Assembly: GCA_028532985.1 (NCBI GenBank)
Contig: JANCIK010000006.1
Span: 682,001-746,000, forward strand
Reading direction: 5' to 3'
Origin: Stropharia rugosoannulata
Lineage: Eukaryota; Basidiomycota; Agaricomycetes; Agaricales; Strophariaceae
DNA length: 64,000 nt
Shown here: positions 11,628 through 22,056 of the stretch, piece after piece
How positions within the stretch are numbered: position 1 is the first letter of the stretch
How the letters are laid out: each line of letters begins with the position of its first letter
Position numbers and translations under genes: made by a program
Notes under the pieces: model-generated
Databases searched by the model: none
Told to the model about the DNA's origin: nothing
The model's input: only the letters and a program-made list of their open reading frames with translations

Positions 11628-13741
11628 ATGGTTATGATTCAACGTCTGCATAACATAGAAATGTTAGTGACTTGCGTGTCTTCTCGGGAATCAAAGCGAC
11701 TCACACTGAAATTTTTGTTTTTAAGCACATTCACCATCCAGTACTGGTCAATAGTAGCATCTGAAATTTGCAGAACTTACTTATGAACTTATATTCCAAT
11801 GCAATATCCACATTTCAAGTGCTGAAAATACCGTACAAAACAAAAGTGGTGGTGGTACTGACTCTAAATAGTACTAGTGTAGCCCAGTGTAGCCGTTTCA
11901 AATCCGTGCAGGAGCTTGCTTGAATCAATGGTAGCAAGTCTATAATTTTTGGGGAGGACAGAAACTTGGTGAGGCAATGTTATAGCAAATCAAGTCCATT
12001 CTGAGCGCGTACCTTGTCCTGGAGACGAGTGGGGGAAGGGGAAAGGGTGTGGGAAATGATGGGCTGTGTTTAAGTACACGCTGATCGAGGCGGTCGAAAG
12101 CGGCCCGCTTACACCACGTGATGGACTGCCTTTAGTCGTCACAATCTTCAACTATATCTTATCTTATCCCACCTTTATCATCCACTCTGATAGTGGTTAG
12201 ATATATCTAATACTTTTATCTTTTATGATATCACATTTATTTACTACATAAACACTCCTGCAGAGTATATAAAGGGCCTCTGCATCGTAGGTAGGGCCCA
12301 AGTCTTGAATCTACAGCTTTATCCTGTCTTTTGAGGCTTGACTCGTGTACCGGGACTCGTGTCAATCACGCCCCGTCACATATTTTTGACAGTGAACATA
12401 GCTTCTCCGTATGCTGTTGCCCATACTACGCCCAAAGAGCCGCAGAATCTCAGACCTGACACAATACAAGTTATGTCCGTTTGCGCGAGGTTGTGCGCGA
12501 GGGCGCAAACCTGTAGACTTAGATCGTAGGTTTGTGCATCCGCAGCCTTATGCACTACCTAAATACGCGCCTTTGCACCGGCGCGCGATTGGCCACTGTG
12601 CGCTATGACTGAAGTGCTTATGCGCATAATCCCTGTGCGGACGGCCCGGTAACGCTGCCGCTTCAATTGTCGCAGGACATGCGTGGGAATGATCTACAGA
12701 ACGTGCGCGTACGCGGCGCTCCTTATTGTTGCAGAGGCCCGGATAGAAAAAAAAATAGTATCTTATTATAACTCAATGCATGGCCTGTTTATTGTAATGT
12801 CTAGGAATGGTATCCATGCCCCGTCGCACATAGAGACGAGGCATATTGTACGCAACTCGAAGAAGTTCTTGTCCTCGAGTTCTGTGTCTTAAATGTACGG
12901 GAGTGGGTATTTAACAGTGCGCGGCTCATGTCAGGGTTTGAATTTCCTATTTGTACGATGGTCGTACGATCAAATCGTATGTCGTACGGCGGTCCTACTC
13001 TTAATTTCAGTCTGAACAATTACATAGATTTTAATTATGGTTTTATGGTAACTGAAAACTTGAACTACAATTGTTATTTCGCATGAGAGAATTGGTGGCT
13101 GATTATGAAAGCTTTCATTCGAGTTTCAGTTCGCCCGAGTGATACATTTTTTGTCTGAATGTAACTACAACTAAATCAGTTGATTTTGTTTGACCTTTTT
13201 GTCTATGTGAATATATGTAATTCATTTACACTTTCAGACTATGGGCGTCCGTTTGCACATTTATTATCACATTTAAAAAAAACCTGCCTAAAGCGCATTA
13301 CAAATCAAATTTTGCCGCATTTCATTGACTTGGACACCCGCAACAAATTACACAATGCGCACACTAGTTAAAATGATCCGCACAACTGAAGATTCAGTGC
13401 ACACAATTAAAAACTGTGCGCATTGTTGGGATTTTGGTGCGCATGACTTAATAAATGGTCCGCACAATTGAAATTAGCGCACATTATTATCAAAAGTGAA
13501 CGTGTGCATGCCGCATTTCAAACAAAAGCATTAAGCCCGCAACACATATTGTTGATGCCGTGGTGCGCCGTGCCATGGCATCTGGCCGAAACTGGATCAA
13601 TGGCAGACCCACGGCATCAACTCCGCCTGCTTAGTATGTTCCCATGGATTTGTACCTATTACACCTGCGTTGAGCATTCTTCCACAAGTCCATAGTACAG
13701 GGTCCTCTAGCAGACACTAATATTAGTTATTTAAATGGCTT
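11628..13741. other. Intergenic, decayed repeats, no gene supported
   Basis: No gene with consistent exons. At 12010-12110 there is one half of the foldback repeat seen elsewhere in the window (AAGTACACGCTGATCGAGGC). At about 12264 a promoter-like AGTATATAAAGGGCC is followed by about 650 bp of moderately GC-rich sequence, possibly an LTR remnant. At 13290-13500 short motifs of the form CCGCACAA and GTGCGCA recur several times, perhaps subterminal repeats of an unidentified element. Confidence 0.35.
12010..12110 (+). repeat. Half copy of the foldback repeat
   Basis: It matches one arm of the palindromes at 14415-14630 and 61552-61744, with GGAAGGGG, GATGGGCTG, AAGTACACGCTGATCGAGGC and GGTCGAAAGCGG in the same order. 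The opposite arm is absent. Confidence 0.7.
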
Positions 13742-13993
13742 TTATATGCTAGTAACGTAGCTGGCTCCTTGGTCATTGACTATGTGATTTTCATCGTTGA
13801 CAGTCAGATTTGATAAAGCTAGGAGAACGTTATGTTCTTCTTGTGCAAAAACGCTCGCATAGGTTCGATCTGCTATGTCCTGAAGCTGGCCATGGGTATC
13901 AGTGGTGTCGATATCCAAAAATGACATATGGTTGTTGCGTGGCGAAAAGAAGGACGTTCTTGCCATATCAGCTGAGCTAGCAAAGGCTAGCAT
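13742..13993 (-). CDS. Hypothetical ORF or gene remnant beside the 1.1 kb repeat
   Basis: An 83-codon frame starts with ATG at 13993 and ends at 13742. I recognise no domain. Its start codon falls at the edge of the 1.1 kb repeat copy, so it may be the 3' part of a gene whose upstream exons were separated by that repeat, or a chance frame. Confidence 0.25.
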   Translation of the reverse strand: MLAFASSADMARTSFFSPRNNHMSFLDIDTTDTHGQLQDIADRTYASVFAQEEHNVLLALSNLTVNDENHIVNDQGASYVTSI

Positions 13994-15095
13994 TCGGGTC
14001 GAATGAAGCAGAACGCTGTTTCAGAAGAAATTAGAAACTGATTTCCGAAAATTTAGGGTCTGATATTAGGCGCACTCTTCTCAACCGCCTGTTCCTCCAA
14101 GGTCAATGAGATTCTCTGCGAGGTACCTAATTTATTCCCTCCTGCTCACCGAATCTATCGCGTACTTTTGAAACACTTACTCGAACCACTAACTACCCCA
14201 ACTACCACTACGGTACGTTTCATACAAACCTGTTCCACTACGTTTACCTTGGTCGACATCGTATTCGGTGCCCTGCTAAGAGCACTGGTGAGTGAACACC
14301 TATACAATGATATGCATGGAGCACGTACCTGGTCAAGGAGATGATGAAGGTGCGCGGCTATCGTATATCTAAGACAGGGGTTCCAGTTAGATGGAGACTA
14401 ATGCACCGTTAGGCGTACGTACCTGGTCGCGGAGATGATGGAAGGAAGGGGAAGAGTGGTGGGAAGCGATGGGCGGAAGTAAGTACGCGCTGATCGAAAC
14501 GGTCAAAGGCGGTCCGATCGCGTGACATCGGACCGCCTTTGACCGTTTCGATCAGCGCGTACTTACTTCCGCCCATCGCTTCCCACCACTCTTCCCCTTC
14601 CTTCCATCATCTCCGCGACCAGGTACGTACATATGTACGCTCACCCACCTCTCTGGTAGCGCTCACCGGCGCCCGCTTTAGCTACGCCGATAACACGGCC
14701 TGTATATGGTGCCAGATGGTGCCCTTCATGGAGCGAAACGTACGGTACAAAACGTAGTGTGTTTAGTTAGTATGACTAGTAGTCAGAAATGTCCGTCAAA
14801 AAAGTTGGTACTTGTGTGATCAAGCCATAATCAAAATGTACGCGCATATGATGCGGTGAGCACGAACAGCAGTAAATCAAATATTTAGCAGACTCTCATT
14901 TCCAGGCGACATCAGGAGACGACGAGGACGATTCGTAACCCCGGGTCTGGCCAGGAGCCAGTAAAACTTGCAAAATGTTTGAACGATGTGCCTGCTTCAT
15001 CAAATTTAAGTCCTTTCCGAATGGGCGCTGTTTCCGAAATCCGATACATTCTCAAATATTGGTGGAATATTGGGGGCCTCTGATATTGTCGAGTT
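13985..15095 (+). repeat. 1.1 kb repeat, copy 1 (inverted relative to copy 2)
   Basis: From TAGCATTCGGGTCGAATG to about TCTGATATTGTCGAG. The sequence is nearly identical, inverted, to 55665-56773; I saw only scattered single-base differences. It carries a central 216-bp palindrome. No transposase frame is present, so it is likely a non-autonomous mobile element. I found no convincing target-site duplication. Confidence 0.85.
14415..14630. repeat. 216-bp palindrome inside the 1.1 kb repeat
   Basis: Arms of about 104 bp, from GTACGTACCTGGTCGCGG to the mirrored CCGCGACCAGGTACGTAC, around an eight-base spacer CGCGTGAC. The innermost part reads AAAGGCGGTCCGAT / ATCGGACCGCCTTT. A frame crossing it (14539-14757) occurs identically in copy 2, so it is repeat sequence and I do not call it a gene. 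Confidence 0.9.
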
Positions 15096-15791
15096 AACCT
15101 GTTCCATACGGATATGTGCTTAACTCCGAGTTGACGGGAGATGAACTCTAACGCGACTACACTAGTCCAAGAGAACTGCGCCGAAGTCGAAGAACTCACG
15201 AACGCGGTTAAGGCCATTTCCTGTAACGCACCTCAATCGAGTTCAATGGCTCGTATTCGTACTAGTACCAACAGACGCTCAGGAGGAAAGACAACAACAC
15301 AAAAGACGACTCACAGTACTCAATTGATTCCTAACCAAGTCACCAATCCCCTGTGCTCGCCTAGACTTCCCGACAGGGGCGGGGTGAGCGAGGAAATTAG
15401 CGACAGCAAATGAGCTGCTCGCGAAGTCTGGGCACTACTCCATCTGTACTGCTTTTCCTCTAAATTTGAGCACCTACGCCCATAGAGATCAACCTTCATG
15501 ATTTTTCGCGCCCCCACCTCGAGCTCTGACTCTGCGATCAGCAATGCGATAGTCCCAATCCAGACTCCCGCTGAATGCACCTTGCCACAAAATGGTGAAA
15601 GAACACCACGTCAAATAAATTCCCTTGCAACGGATGATGACAGAAGTTTCTTAATGCCTGGAGCGTTTTTTATTCGAGAAAAGCATGCTCGAGCTCTGTC
15701 AAATACCGGTGTAAGTGAATGTCACTTTTCTGCGTTGCACTTAGCCAGGCTCACGGTGACGCTGTGACAGTAGGTTCCCTCAGTTATAGCC
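15096..15791 (+). pseudogene. 5' fragment resembling the coiled-coil gene at 50700-55458
   Basis: A frame from 15498 begins MIFRAPTSSS and later reads DDDRSFLMPGAF. The coiled-coil gene at 55458 begins MIFRAPTHSSSS and later reads EDDRNLAIPGAF. The spacing and the shared initiator support common descent. The frame ends at 15767 and runs into the promoter of the kinase gene (start 15792), so only the N-terminal part remains. Upstream, 15141-15413 is another open frame of unknown value. Confidence 0.5.
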
Positions 15792-18021
15792 ATGTCGGGT
15801 GAAGCTATAGCACTTCAGGACACCCCACCCAAGAAACCTGAGGTACTTTCGTTGTTTTCTGATTTCGGGAATGCCTACTAATGACGAATACTTCCGTAGT
15901 CCGATCAGCCTGCTGTATCCGCGGACGTGCAGTCCGAGCTGACTACAGACCCAACGCCTGATAACAACCTGTTTGGTTTCCTAGAGCCACACAACAACAC
16001 GAATGGATGCCGCATTGACTTCTGGAAGGTCAAGTCATCGGTCGTCGTTGGCCGCGGTGCAGAATGCGATATAATTCTGACTGACCTTCGTATCAGTAAG
16101 TCTCTCCAGAAATGAGATCGCTCGATATGCCTGCTGAACGATCTTTCAGGTAGTCGCCATTGTTCAATAACATGGCAGAACTCTGATCCTGAGACGCTAT
16201 TTGCTACAGTTTTAGATCTCTCCAGCAACGGAACCTTCGTACGTTTTTCAAGTGAACAGCAGCCTAGTACATATTGATATATATGTTATCTTACAGATAA
16301 ATGGGCAAAGGATTGGGACCAACAACAGACGTATCCTTCGTGACGGCCAGATATTTAGCCTTCCGCCATACGGTTAGTTTTACAATGATGTATAAACGCC
16401 AGTCGCGCTAGATATTGAATAAACGTTATCACAGACTACATATATCGACAACCTTCCTTGCCGCTAGAGCATAAGTTAGGCTTACCGGCTCAAGACTATC
16501 AAGTCGTAAACGCTATTGGGGAGGGCGCCTTTGGCATCGTATACAAGGTGCTCCATATTTCCAGCGGTTCGTTGTACGCTGTTAAACAGATCAAGTATAA
16601 TATACCTCAAGCAAAAGGAGTGCCTAGGAAGGGGGTACTTGGAAAGCAACAACAAAGGGTTCAGGAGGAGATTCGCATAATGTCTCTCCTCGACCATCCA
16701 AATATCTGTAAGCTGCATAGCGTATGCAACTCAGTGGATGCAGCACACGCCACCGGCGTGCGTACTTTCAGTACGTCTTTATCACAGATCTTTTCTCTTT
16801 TGCTTATTACCCTCGTTAGATTTGTTACTCGAGTTCGTGGACAACGGTGACCTGTGCGCTTACGTTAACCGAACTCGTCGTGGGCTACGTAAGTCTACAA
16901 TGACAATGTTTCGATCCGTAACTATCTAACACAATATGCAGCAGAAATGAAGACCAAGGACATTATTTATCAGCTTTGTAGCGCGATCAATGTGAGTATT
17001 GTCTGTTTGGAAGTATCGTGAAACTGACCTTGGCTTAGTATGTCCATGGTCTTGACATAGTCCATCGTGACTTAAAGCCTGAGGTGGGTGCTCTTAGTCT
17101 ATCCGTCTCCGTTTTCTCATTTATGACAATTCGTGAAGAATATTCTTTTAACATCCGGTAGGTTTCCCACCGTCAAATTGACAGACTTTGGTTTGTCGAA
17201 GGAAGCTAGTAACCCGCTCCAGGTAAGATTTGTTTTCTTCAACTAACACAATGTCGATCAATACGCCTGGTAGAGCTTCGTTGGAACAGCCCTTTATCTT
17301 GCACCCGAGATTTTAGATAAATGGACATCTACGACGGGGTACGATAAACGTGTGGATATATTCAGTCTGGGTGGCGTTGTACACTTCTGGTACGTCACGT
17401 TCACATTGCTTGTTCTTTAATCAGGTTCTAATCTGAGCTTAGCTTGACTAGGAAGGACGCTTTCTATATCTCGGATGAGGGGCAGACTTTTTTGAAAAAT
17501 GTGATGAATCGCGTGAGAAATACGAACGCATTGAAGCGAACTCAGCCATCTGTCAAAGGTATGTCCGTAGCCTACATCCTTATTGCAGAGTTAACAAGAT
17601 TCTAGCTGTCGCATTTGTCGAACGTCTGCTAATTACAAACCCTGCAAAAAGGCCCACCATTAGCAAAGTACTATTAGACCCATGGTTGGCCGGATATAAG
17701 CCCGTTGGTGGTACTCAACGTTCTGAACAAGCAGGCCAAATTCAAAGCAAACCTGCAAATGCGGCTGACGGCATGGACGACGAACCAAATTTGTCGCCTT
17801 CTCCTATCAAGAATAGAGCAATAATGAAGGAACAAGGCCAAATTCATCAAGCGAATGAGAAGCGCAAAGTCAGGATCATGGTGAGCGGAAATAGTTCCTT
17901 CAGCACCCTATCCATCGCTGCTGGCAAATGGTCTAATAAAAAGAATGCATCAACCTCCGCGGTCAGTACACCAACTCGCCGGTCCAAGCGCTTCTTGTCT
18001 GTGAAAGCTGCACCATTATGA
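15792..18021 (+). CDS. FHA-domain Ser/Thr protein kinase, Chk2/Rad53/Cds1-like
   Basis: A dozen or so exons join in phase from ATG 15792 to the stop at 18021. The N-terminal part holds an FHA domain (about 15990-16370) with VGRGAECDI, SSRHCSITW and SSNGTF, the residues used for phosphothreonine binding. The kinase domain follows: GEGAFGIV glycine loop, AVKQI lysine, HRDLKPEN catalytic loop split by an intron at about 17083, DFGLSKEA activation start and APEIL. The tail (after about 17690) is Ser/Lys-rich and ends RRSKRFLSVKAAPL, a likely nuclear signal. FHA followed by kinase is the Chk2/Rad53 DNA-damage checkpoint layout. I see no clear SQ/TQ cluster at the N-terminus, so it may be a diverged paralogue. 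All key catalytic residues are present. It is an intact host-type gene surrounded by repeats. Confidence 0.85.
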
Positions 18022-18540
18022 TCATTTTACCTACTTGCGGTTTTCCCTGTATGATCGACCGTTTTGCAATTTATTGATTACCTGTCTCGGGTTCATAACT
18101 GTTGAAATCTGAGTACATAGATGCTCACAGGCCATCCCGTCCTCGCTTCGCGCATGATCGAACAGTCGTCGACTATCGTCGCATATTCGCAGACGCAGAT
18201 AATAGCTCAGGACGACGACAATCATATCGCGGCTCTTGATCAGTCCGGAGTCCTTACTTACAGCTTAAAAGACAATGCGCACACCTATTAAGCAGACCTG
18301 CTTCGAGGCAATTTCAGGCGGTTTGCTATGTTCTGTGCATACCCGCTTCGAACGCTTCTTATCGGACGCGGACGTGGATGTGGATGGTTGGTAGTAAGGT
18401 AGATATGGAATAGGTATAGGAATCACTGATTTAGCCTGAGTGCGATGAGTCTACGAAGCGCGAATCACCCTGGTTGATCGAAGCCGCAGCATATGTATGT
18501 ACCTGTGTTGTGACCGTATGCTCTTTCTGCCACGATTGCC
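18022..18540. other. Intergenic, no gene seen
   Basis: Sequence downstream of the kinase gene. A short minus-strand frame (18031-18225) is not convincing. No RNA or repeat recognised. Confidence 0.35.
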
Positions 18541-18726
18541 TTGACCAGGTGCACTGCACCGTTCGCGCCCCCGGGGGGAGGGTGCTGCCTGTTTGCACCC
18601 GTGAGTCACAAATTTGAGCTAAGTACGATGCAGACCCGTGCGTCCGACTGGATTGGATGCGGCAGAGATAATCAAGCGGACATATTTACGAAGGCCCTTG
18701 GAGGACGAATCAAACATCAAATTTAG
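18541..18726 (+). pseudogene. Copia-type pol C-terminal remnant
   Basis: The frame ends GRDNQADIFTKALGGRIKHQI and stop. NxADIFTKAL is the conserved tail of the Ty1/Copia RNase H region, usually within tens of residues of the pol stop. The preceding sequence does not continue as RNase H, so only the very end is kept. The next 45 bp and the foldback repeat match those following a second copy of the same tail at about 61464, so both copies derive from the same element type. Confidence 0.7.
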
Positions 18727-18770
18727 GATGATGCTGGGAATGGAGAAGCTAAGTTACGCATGAACACGGT

Positions 18771-18912
18771 CGTGGAGGTGAAGGAAGGAAGGGAAAGTTT
18801 GTAGCAAGCGATGAGCTTGTTAAGTACGCGCTCATCGAGGCGGTCAAAAGCGGCCCGGATATGACCCACGCGAACGGACCGCTTTTGACCGCCTCGATCA
18901 GCTCGTACTTAG
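18771..18912. repeat. Foldback repeat, asymmetric copy
   Basis: The left arm runs from CGTGGAGGTGAAGGAAGG through GTACGCGCTCATCGAGGCGG. The right arm (GACCGCCTCGATCAGCTCG) stops early at about 18912. The loop is ATGACCCACGCGAA. It has the same family and position relative to the Copia tail as the full palindrome at 61552-61744. Confidence 0.8.
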
Positions 18913-19548
18913 CATTGCTTTCACCATTGGTTCCTTATCCGCTTTGCTCGTTCCGTGTGCCTGCCTGCTTCGCCGTTGTGCAACTTATTCCGGTCAACAA
19001 CATCGAATTATGTGCGCTTTCCACGGTCGACCCGCCTACCTTCTCAACCCCACGCTGTTTGTTCTATCTCTCTAATTTCCGTCCTCCTGCAAATCGCCCG
19101 CCATCTCTTCGTCTCGCTAAATATTTTCTTGAAGACCATCTTTGGAGGGCCCCGCATTAGGTTTGTATTAAGGGGACTCGAGCAAGGGTTCTGAGAAGAG
19201 GCTGGATCCGTCCTACTTTATTTTTATTATTTTCTGGCAGCGACGTTCGCATCTTTGGTCGACATTCAGGGACCTGGCGTAACTTCTTCCGTGGCTCGCA
19301 GAGCGGCGCATAAGTCTGGGTGAAGCCAGTATGCACCATTCCCCGGACTCATCCAGGGACCTGGCATGTTGTACGCAGGTTCTATCTGTGCCTTTGATAT
19401 CTCGCCCTTATTTGCCATTGAATATCAACGTCTATTAAAATTTAGCCTACATACTAACTGCTTCCTAGACGCGCTCTAGCGCGACCTTCTCACCCTACGA
19501 GTATGATCTTGCAATTGAAAGGCCGTCCGCCTACCACCCAAGTCACTA
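18913..19548. other. Intergenic, possible LTR or leader sequence, no gene supported
   Basis: Pyrimidine-rich plus strand with frames lacking introns or known motifs (for example 18861-19160). It could belong to the Copia remnant or to the leader of the following degenerate gene. No firm call is possible. Confidence 0.3.
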
Positions 19549-20196
19549 TTGCCCCATTACTTCAATCGGCGATGGAATGCGCCTGCGACAGCACGTTGGG
19601 ATTTCGAACCGGATGATGACCTGCCCTATGAAGATCTACTTCTTTTGGCATTGATCACAAAGATGAAGACGATCCGGGGCCCAGCAAACTCTCCCCCTCC
19701 CACCGACAGGCAAGCGAAGAGAAAGAAGGAGCGAGAAGACGTTGGCTACGTCCCTTGCCTCAAAACCTTCAAGAAAATAGTCCGCAGGTCCGTGCCCATC
19801 TCCACGGACCTCTTTGTGAAGGAAATCATTTTGTCATCGTTAAGGGGATACGAGGGCACGAGGACACAATTTTTTGGCGCGAACTTCACAGGGCATTGGG
19901 GCTTGGGTTTACGTTGATCAAGGCCGACTTAACAAGGTAAGCTCCCATTTTGTGATGCAAATGCCCGCTGATTTCTTTCTTAGACGAGCGTACCCATCAT
20001 TGACGGGACTGGCCTCGTTGTGGCTGTTCTCTGCTCGCTGCCCAACGACCACAACTACGGCTCTGACTGCGCAAACACGCTCGCTCACATACTGGAGGAG
20101 GGCCGACTGACTGAATTTTCGACAGCGGAGAAGAGCCCGTTAATTTACGAAACGAAAATCACAAGTGTTGAAAAGATAACCCTAGATCACTGGTAA
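19549..20196 (+). pseudogene. Degenerate hypothetical gene
   Basis: Three protein-like segments lie in order. The first is 19549-19738 (contains RWDFEPDDDLPYEDLLLL). The second, about 19786-19936, reads HFVIVKGIRGHEDTIFW, reached through a 47-nt GTTGGC...CCGCAG intron. The third, 19984-20196, reads VPIIDGTGLVVAVLCSLP. The second join (GTAAGC at 19937 to AG at 19983) leaves the frame one base off, so the copy is probably broken. The pattern resembles uncharacterised Agaricomycete proteins ending in an ID-G-VVAVL-PD block. That likeness is from memory and untested. Confidence 0.4.
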
Positions 20197-21097
20197 GCAT
20201 TGATCCCAATCAATAGAATACACAGATTTCTTGTTTACCTAGATCACCGGTAAGTGTTGATCTAGGTAGTTTTGTAAGTTATATGTAAGTAGAGTTAGTA
20301 TGAATGAGAATGCGTACCCCAATCAATAGAATACATATTACACAGATTGGGGTACCATGTAGAATATGTAGTGTATTTATACCTAAGAGTCCGTGCCACT
20401 TAAGGTGGCCATAATGAAATAATGTGTGGATCGCTTATGTACCAAGTGTTAGCCACTGGTGGCCAATGCTGGCCCGCAATATTGGATTGTGAGAAGTAGA
20501 ACGCTAGCACTGGTTCGACTGCTTTTCCCTGTTAATGCATTGGCCTTATAGAAAGATAACTTCGACGAAGGGAAATTAATTGTTATTGCTATTAGTCTAG
20601 TCATTTCAAAACTTACATTTGTAAAGTTATACTTAGCTTGCTAAGTTTATGTTTTTTCCCTTAGTCAAAAGCAAAATAATAGTTAAAGGTCTTAAACAAC
20701 AATTAAAGATGTGGAATACAAAATATGTCTACTAGGCTGTTTGTAAAGTTAGGTATTTATTTCTAATGGTTTTGTCCGCTGAGACCCCTCATAAATATAA
20801 CAAACATCCGAAGTATATGCAAGATTTTTGATGACTTAATACATGACATATTTAGTTATATGCATAGCTTTGAAACATATATCCTTTTTGGCTCGGTATT
20901 TCCGATCCAAAAATGATTAGTTCAGGTAGAACAACAACATAACTTAAAATGGCTACTTTGTCATATATAATTACTAGCCAAATACATGATTATAAACATT
21001 ACCTTTTTGTCCACCATATATGTGACACAAAATATCAGTGTACTGCTGATTATGCCACTGATCGCATAATGGACAAGGAGCAGCCGATAGGGCTAGA
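20197..21097. other. A/T-rich intergenic region
   Basis: No gene seen. Near 20180-20270 a short direct repeat (CTAGATCAC-GGTAAG-GTTGATC) occurs twice. Near 20200 and 20320 CCCAATCAATAGAATACA is repeated. The remainder is A/T-rich. Confidence 0.4.
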
Positions 21098-21632
21098 ATT
21101 ATGCACAACTCTCTACAATTGTAGAAGGGTTGTGATGCATAATTCTCTATAGTTATAAAGACAATATCCGTTGCTCCCAAGTTGCTCCCAAGTTGCTCCT
21201 GTCATGCAAGAGTCATGCATGACAACCCCCTTACTTAAACCTCAACAATTAATATACCAAAAATAAAGCCCTATCAAACAAACATGAGCCCTAACATTCC
21301 ACAAGCCATCAATCCATAGCATAGGCCCGCAGCTTGACCTTGCTGCAGCGCCCAAGTAATAATGTTTTCATTTGAGGCCGGAATCTGGCAAGAACAGCAA
21401 CGCCCGGTGCACATAGCGGCCAACAGAATGCATGGTATTTTGTTCAGTAAGCAAAGGCAATGTCTCAATATGGGAGTGTATGGCACAGTGTCGGCCCGTG
21501 GCTGGAGGCCGCAGCATGCACCAAGCATACACTTCCGCCTGTGCTTACCTGTCTATTACTTCTCTATAACTATAGAGTATAATGCATTACACTGTTTCTA
21601 CAGTTGTAGAGACTTGTGCATAACTCTGGCAG
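21098..21632. mobile_element. MITE-like element with about 75-bp terminal inverted repeats
   Basis: The left end AATTATGCACAACTCTCTAC...CTCTATAGTTATAAAG is the inverse of the right end CTCTATAACTATAGAG...GTAGAGACTTGTGCATAACT, with about 85% agreement by eye. The interior of about 380 bp has no convincing coding sequence. The terminal position is approximate and I could not define a target duplication. Confidence 0.6.
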
Positions 21633-22056
21633 GATGAGGTGCAAGGAGCTGAGTGTGTCGAAGAGTGTGTTTCTGCTGAGCAACATGATGTCACAAACCT
21701 GTGACATTGCTTTCTTTGACACACTGACTTGATGCTGACCTGCTCATTTCCAGCGCCTGTAATTGACCATGCTGGCAAGAAAACAAAAATGTCACAGCAT
21801 GCTGTTGTAGGCTGCACAGCAGATAAGGCAGTGCATGATGCATGGGCAGGCAAGCTTGCCTGTGCTGCGCAGATGCTCAGCAACGTGCTTGTGCACACGC
21901 CACATTGCTCATGGGTTGAGAACAGCAAATTCGTGCTCATGCCCACACGTTCCTCAACACCCACACCTTCATTGCACTCGGCAGATGCATCCCCAACAGC
22001 ATCATCTACAGCCTGCATGCATTGTCATTCAACAAGCTCTTGCCCAAGTCAGTCAT
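21633..22056. other. Left flank of the old LTR, no gene supported
   Basis: Overlapping frames on both strands (for example 21729-22139 plus and 21587-22018 minus) shadow each other and have no recognised motif. Nothing else seen. Confidence 0.35.

Noticed and set aside
10551..11653. Frames of 289-366 codons in the GC-rich array
   Set aside because: Open on all frames of both strands because of GC-rich tandem repetition; only the last part (to 10761) belongs to a plausible spliced gene.
14539..14757. 72-codon frame present also at 56002-56220
   Set aside because: It crosses the palindrome of the 1.1 kb repeat; its duplication reflects the repeat and does not indicate a gene family.
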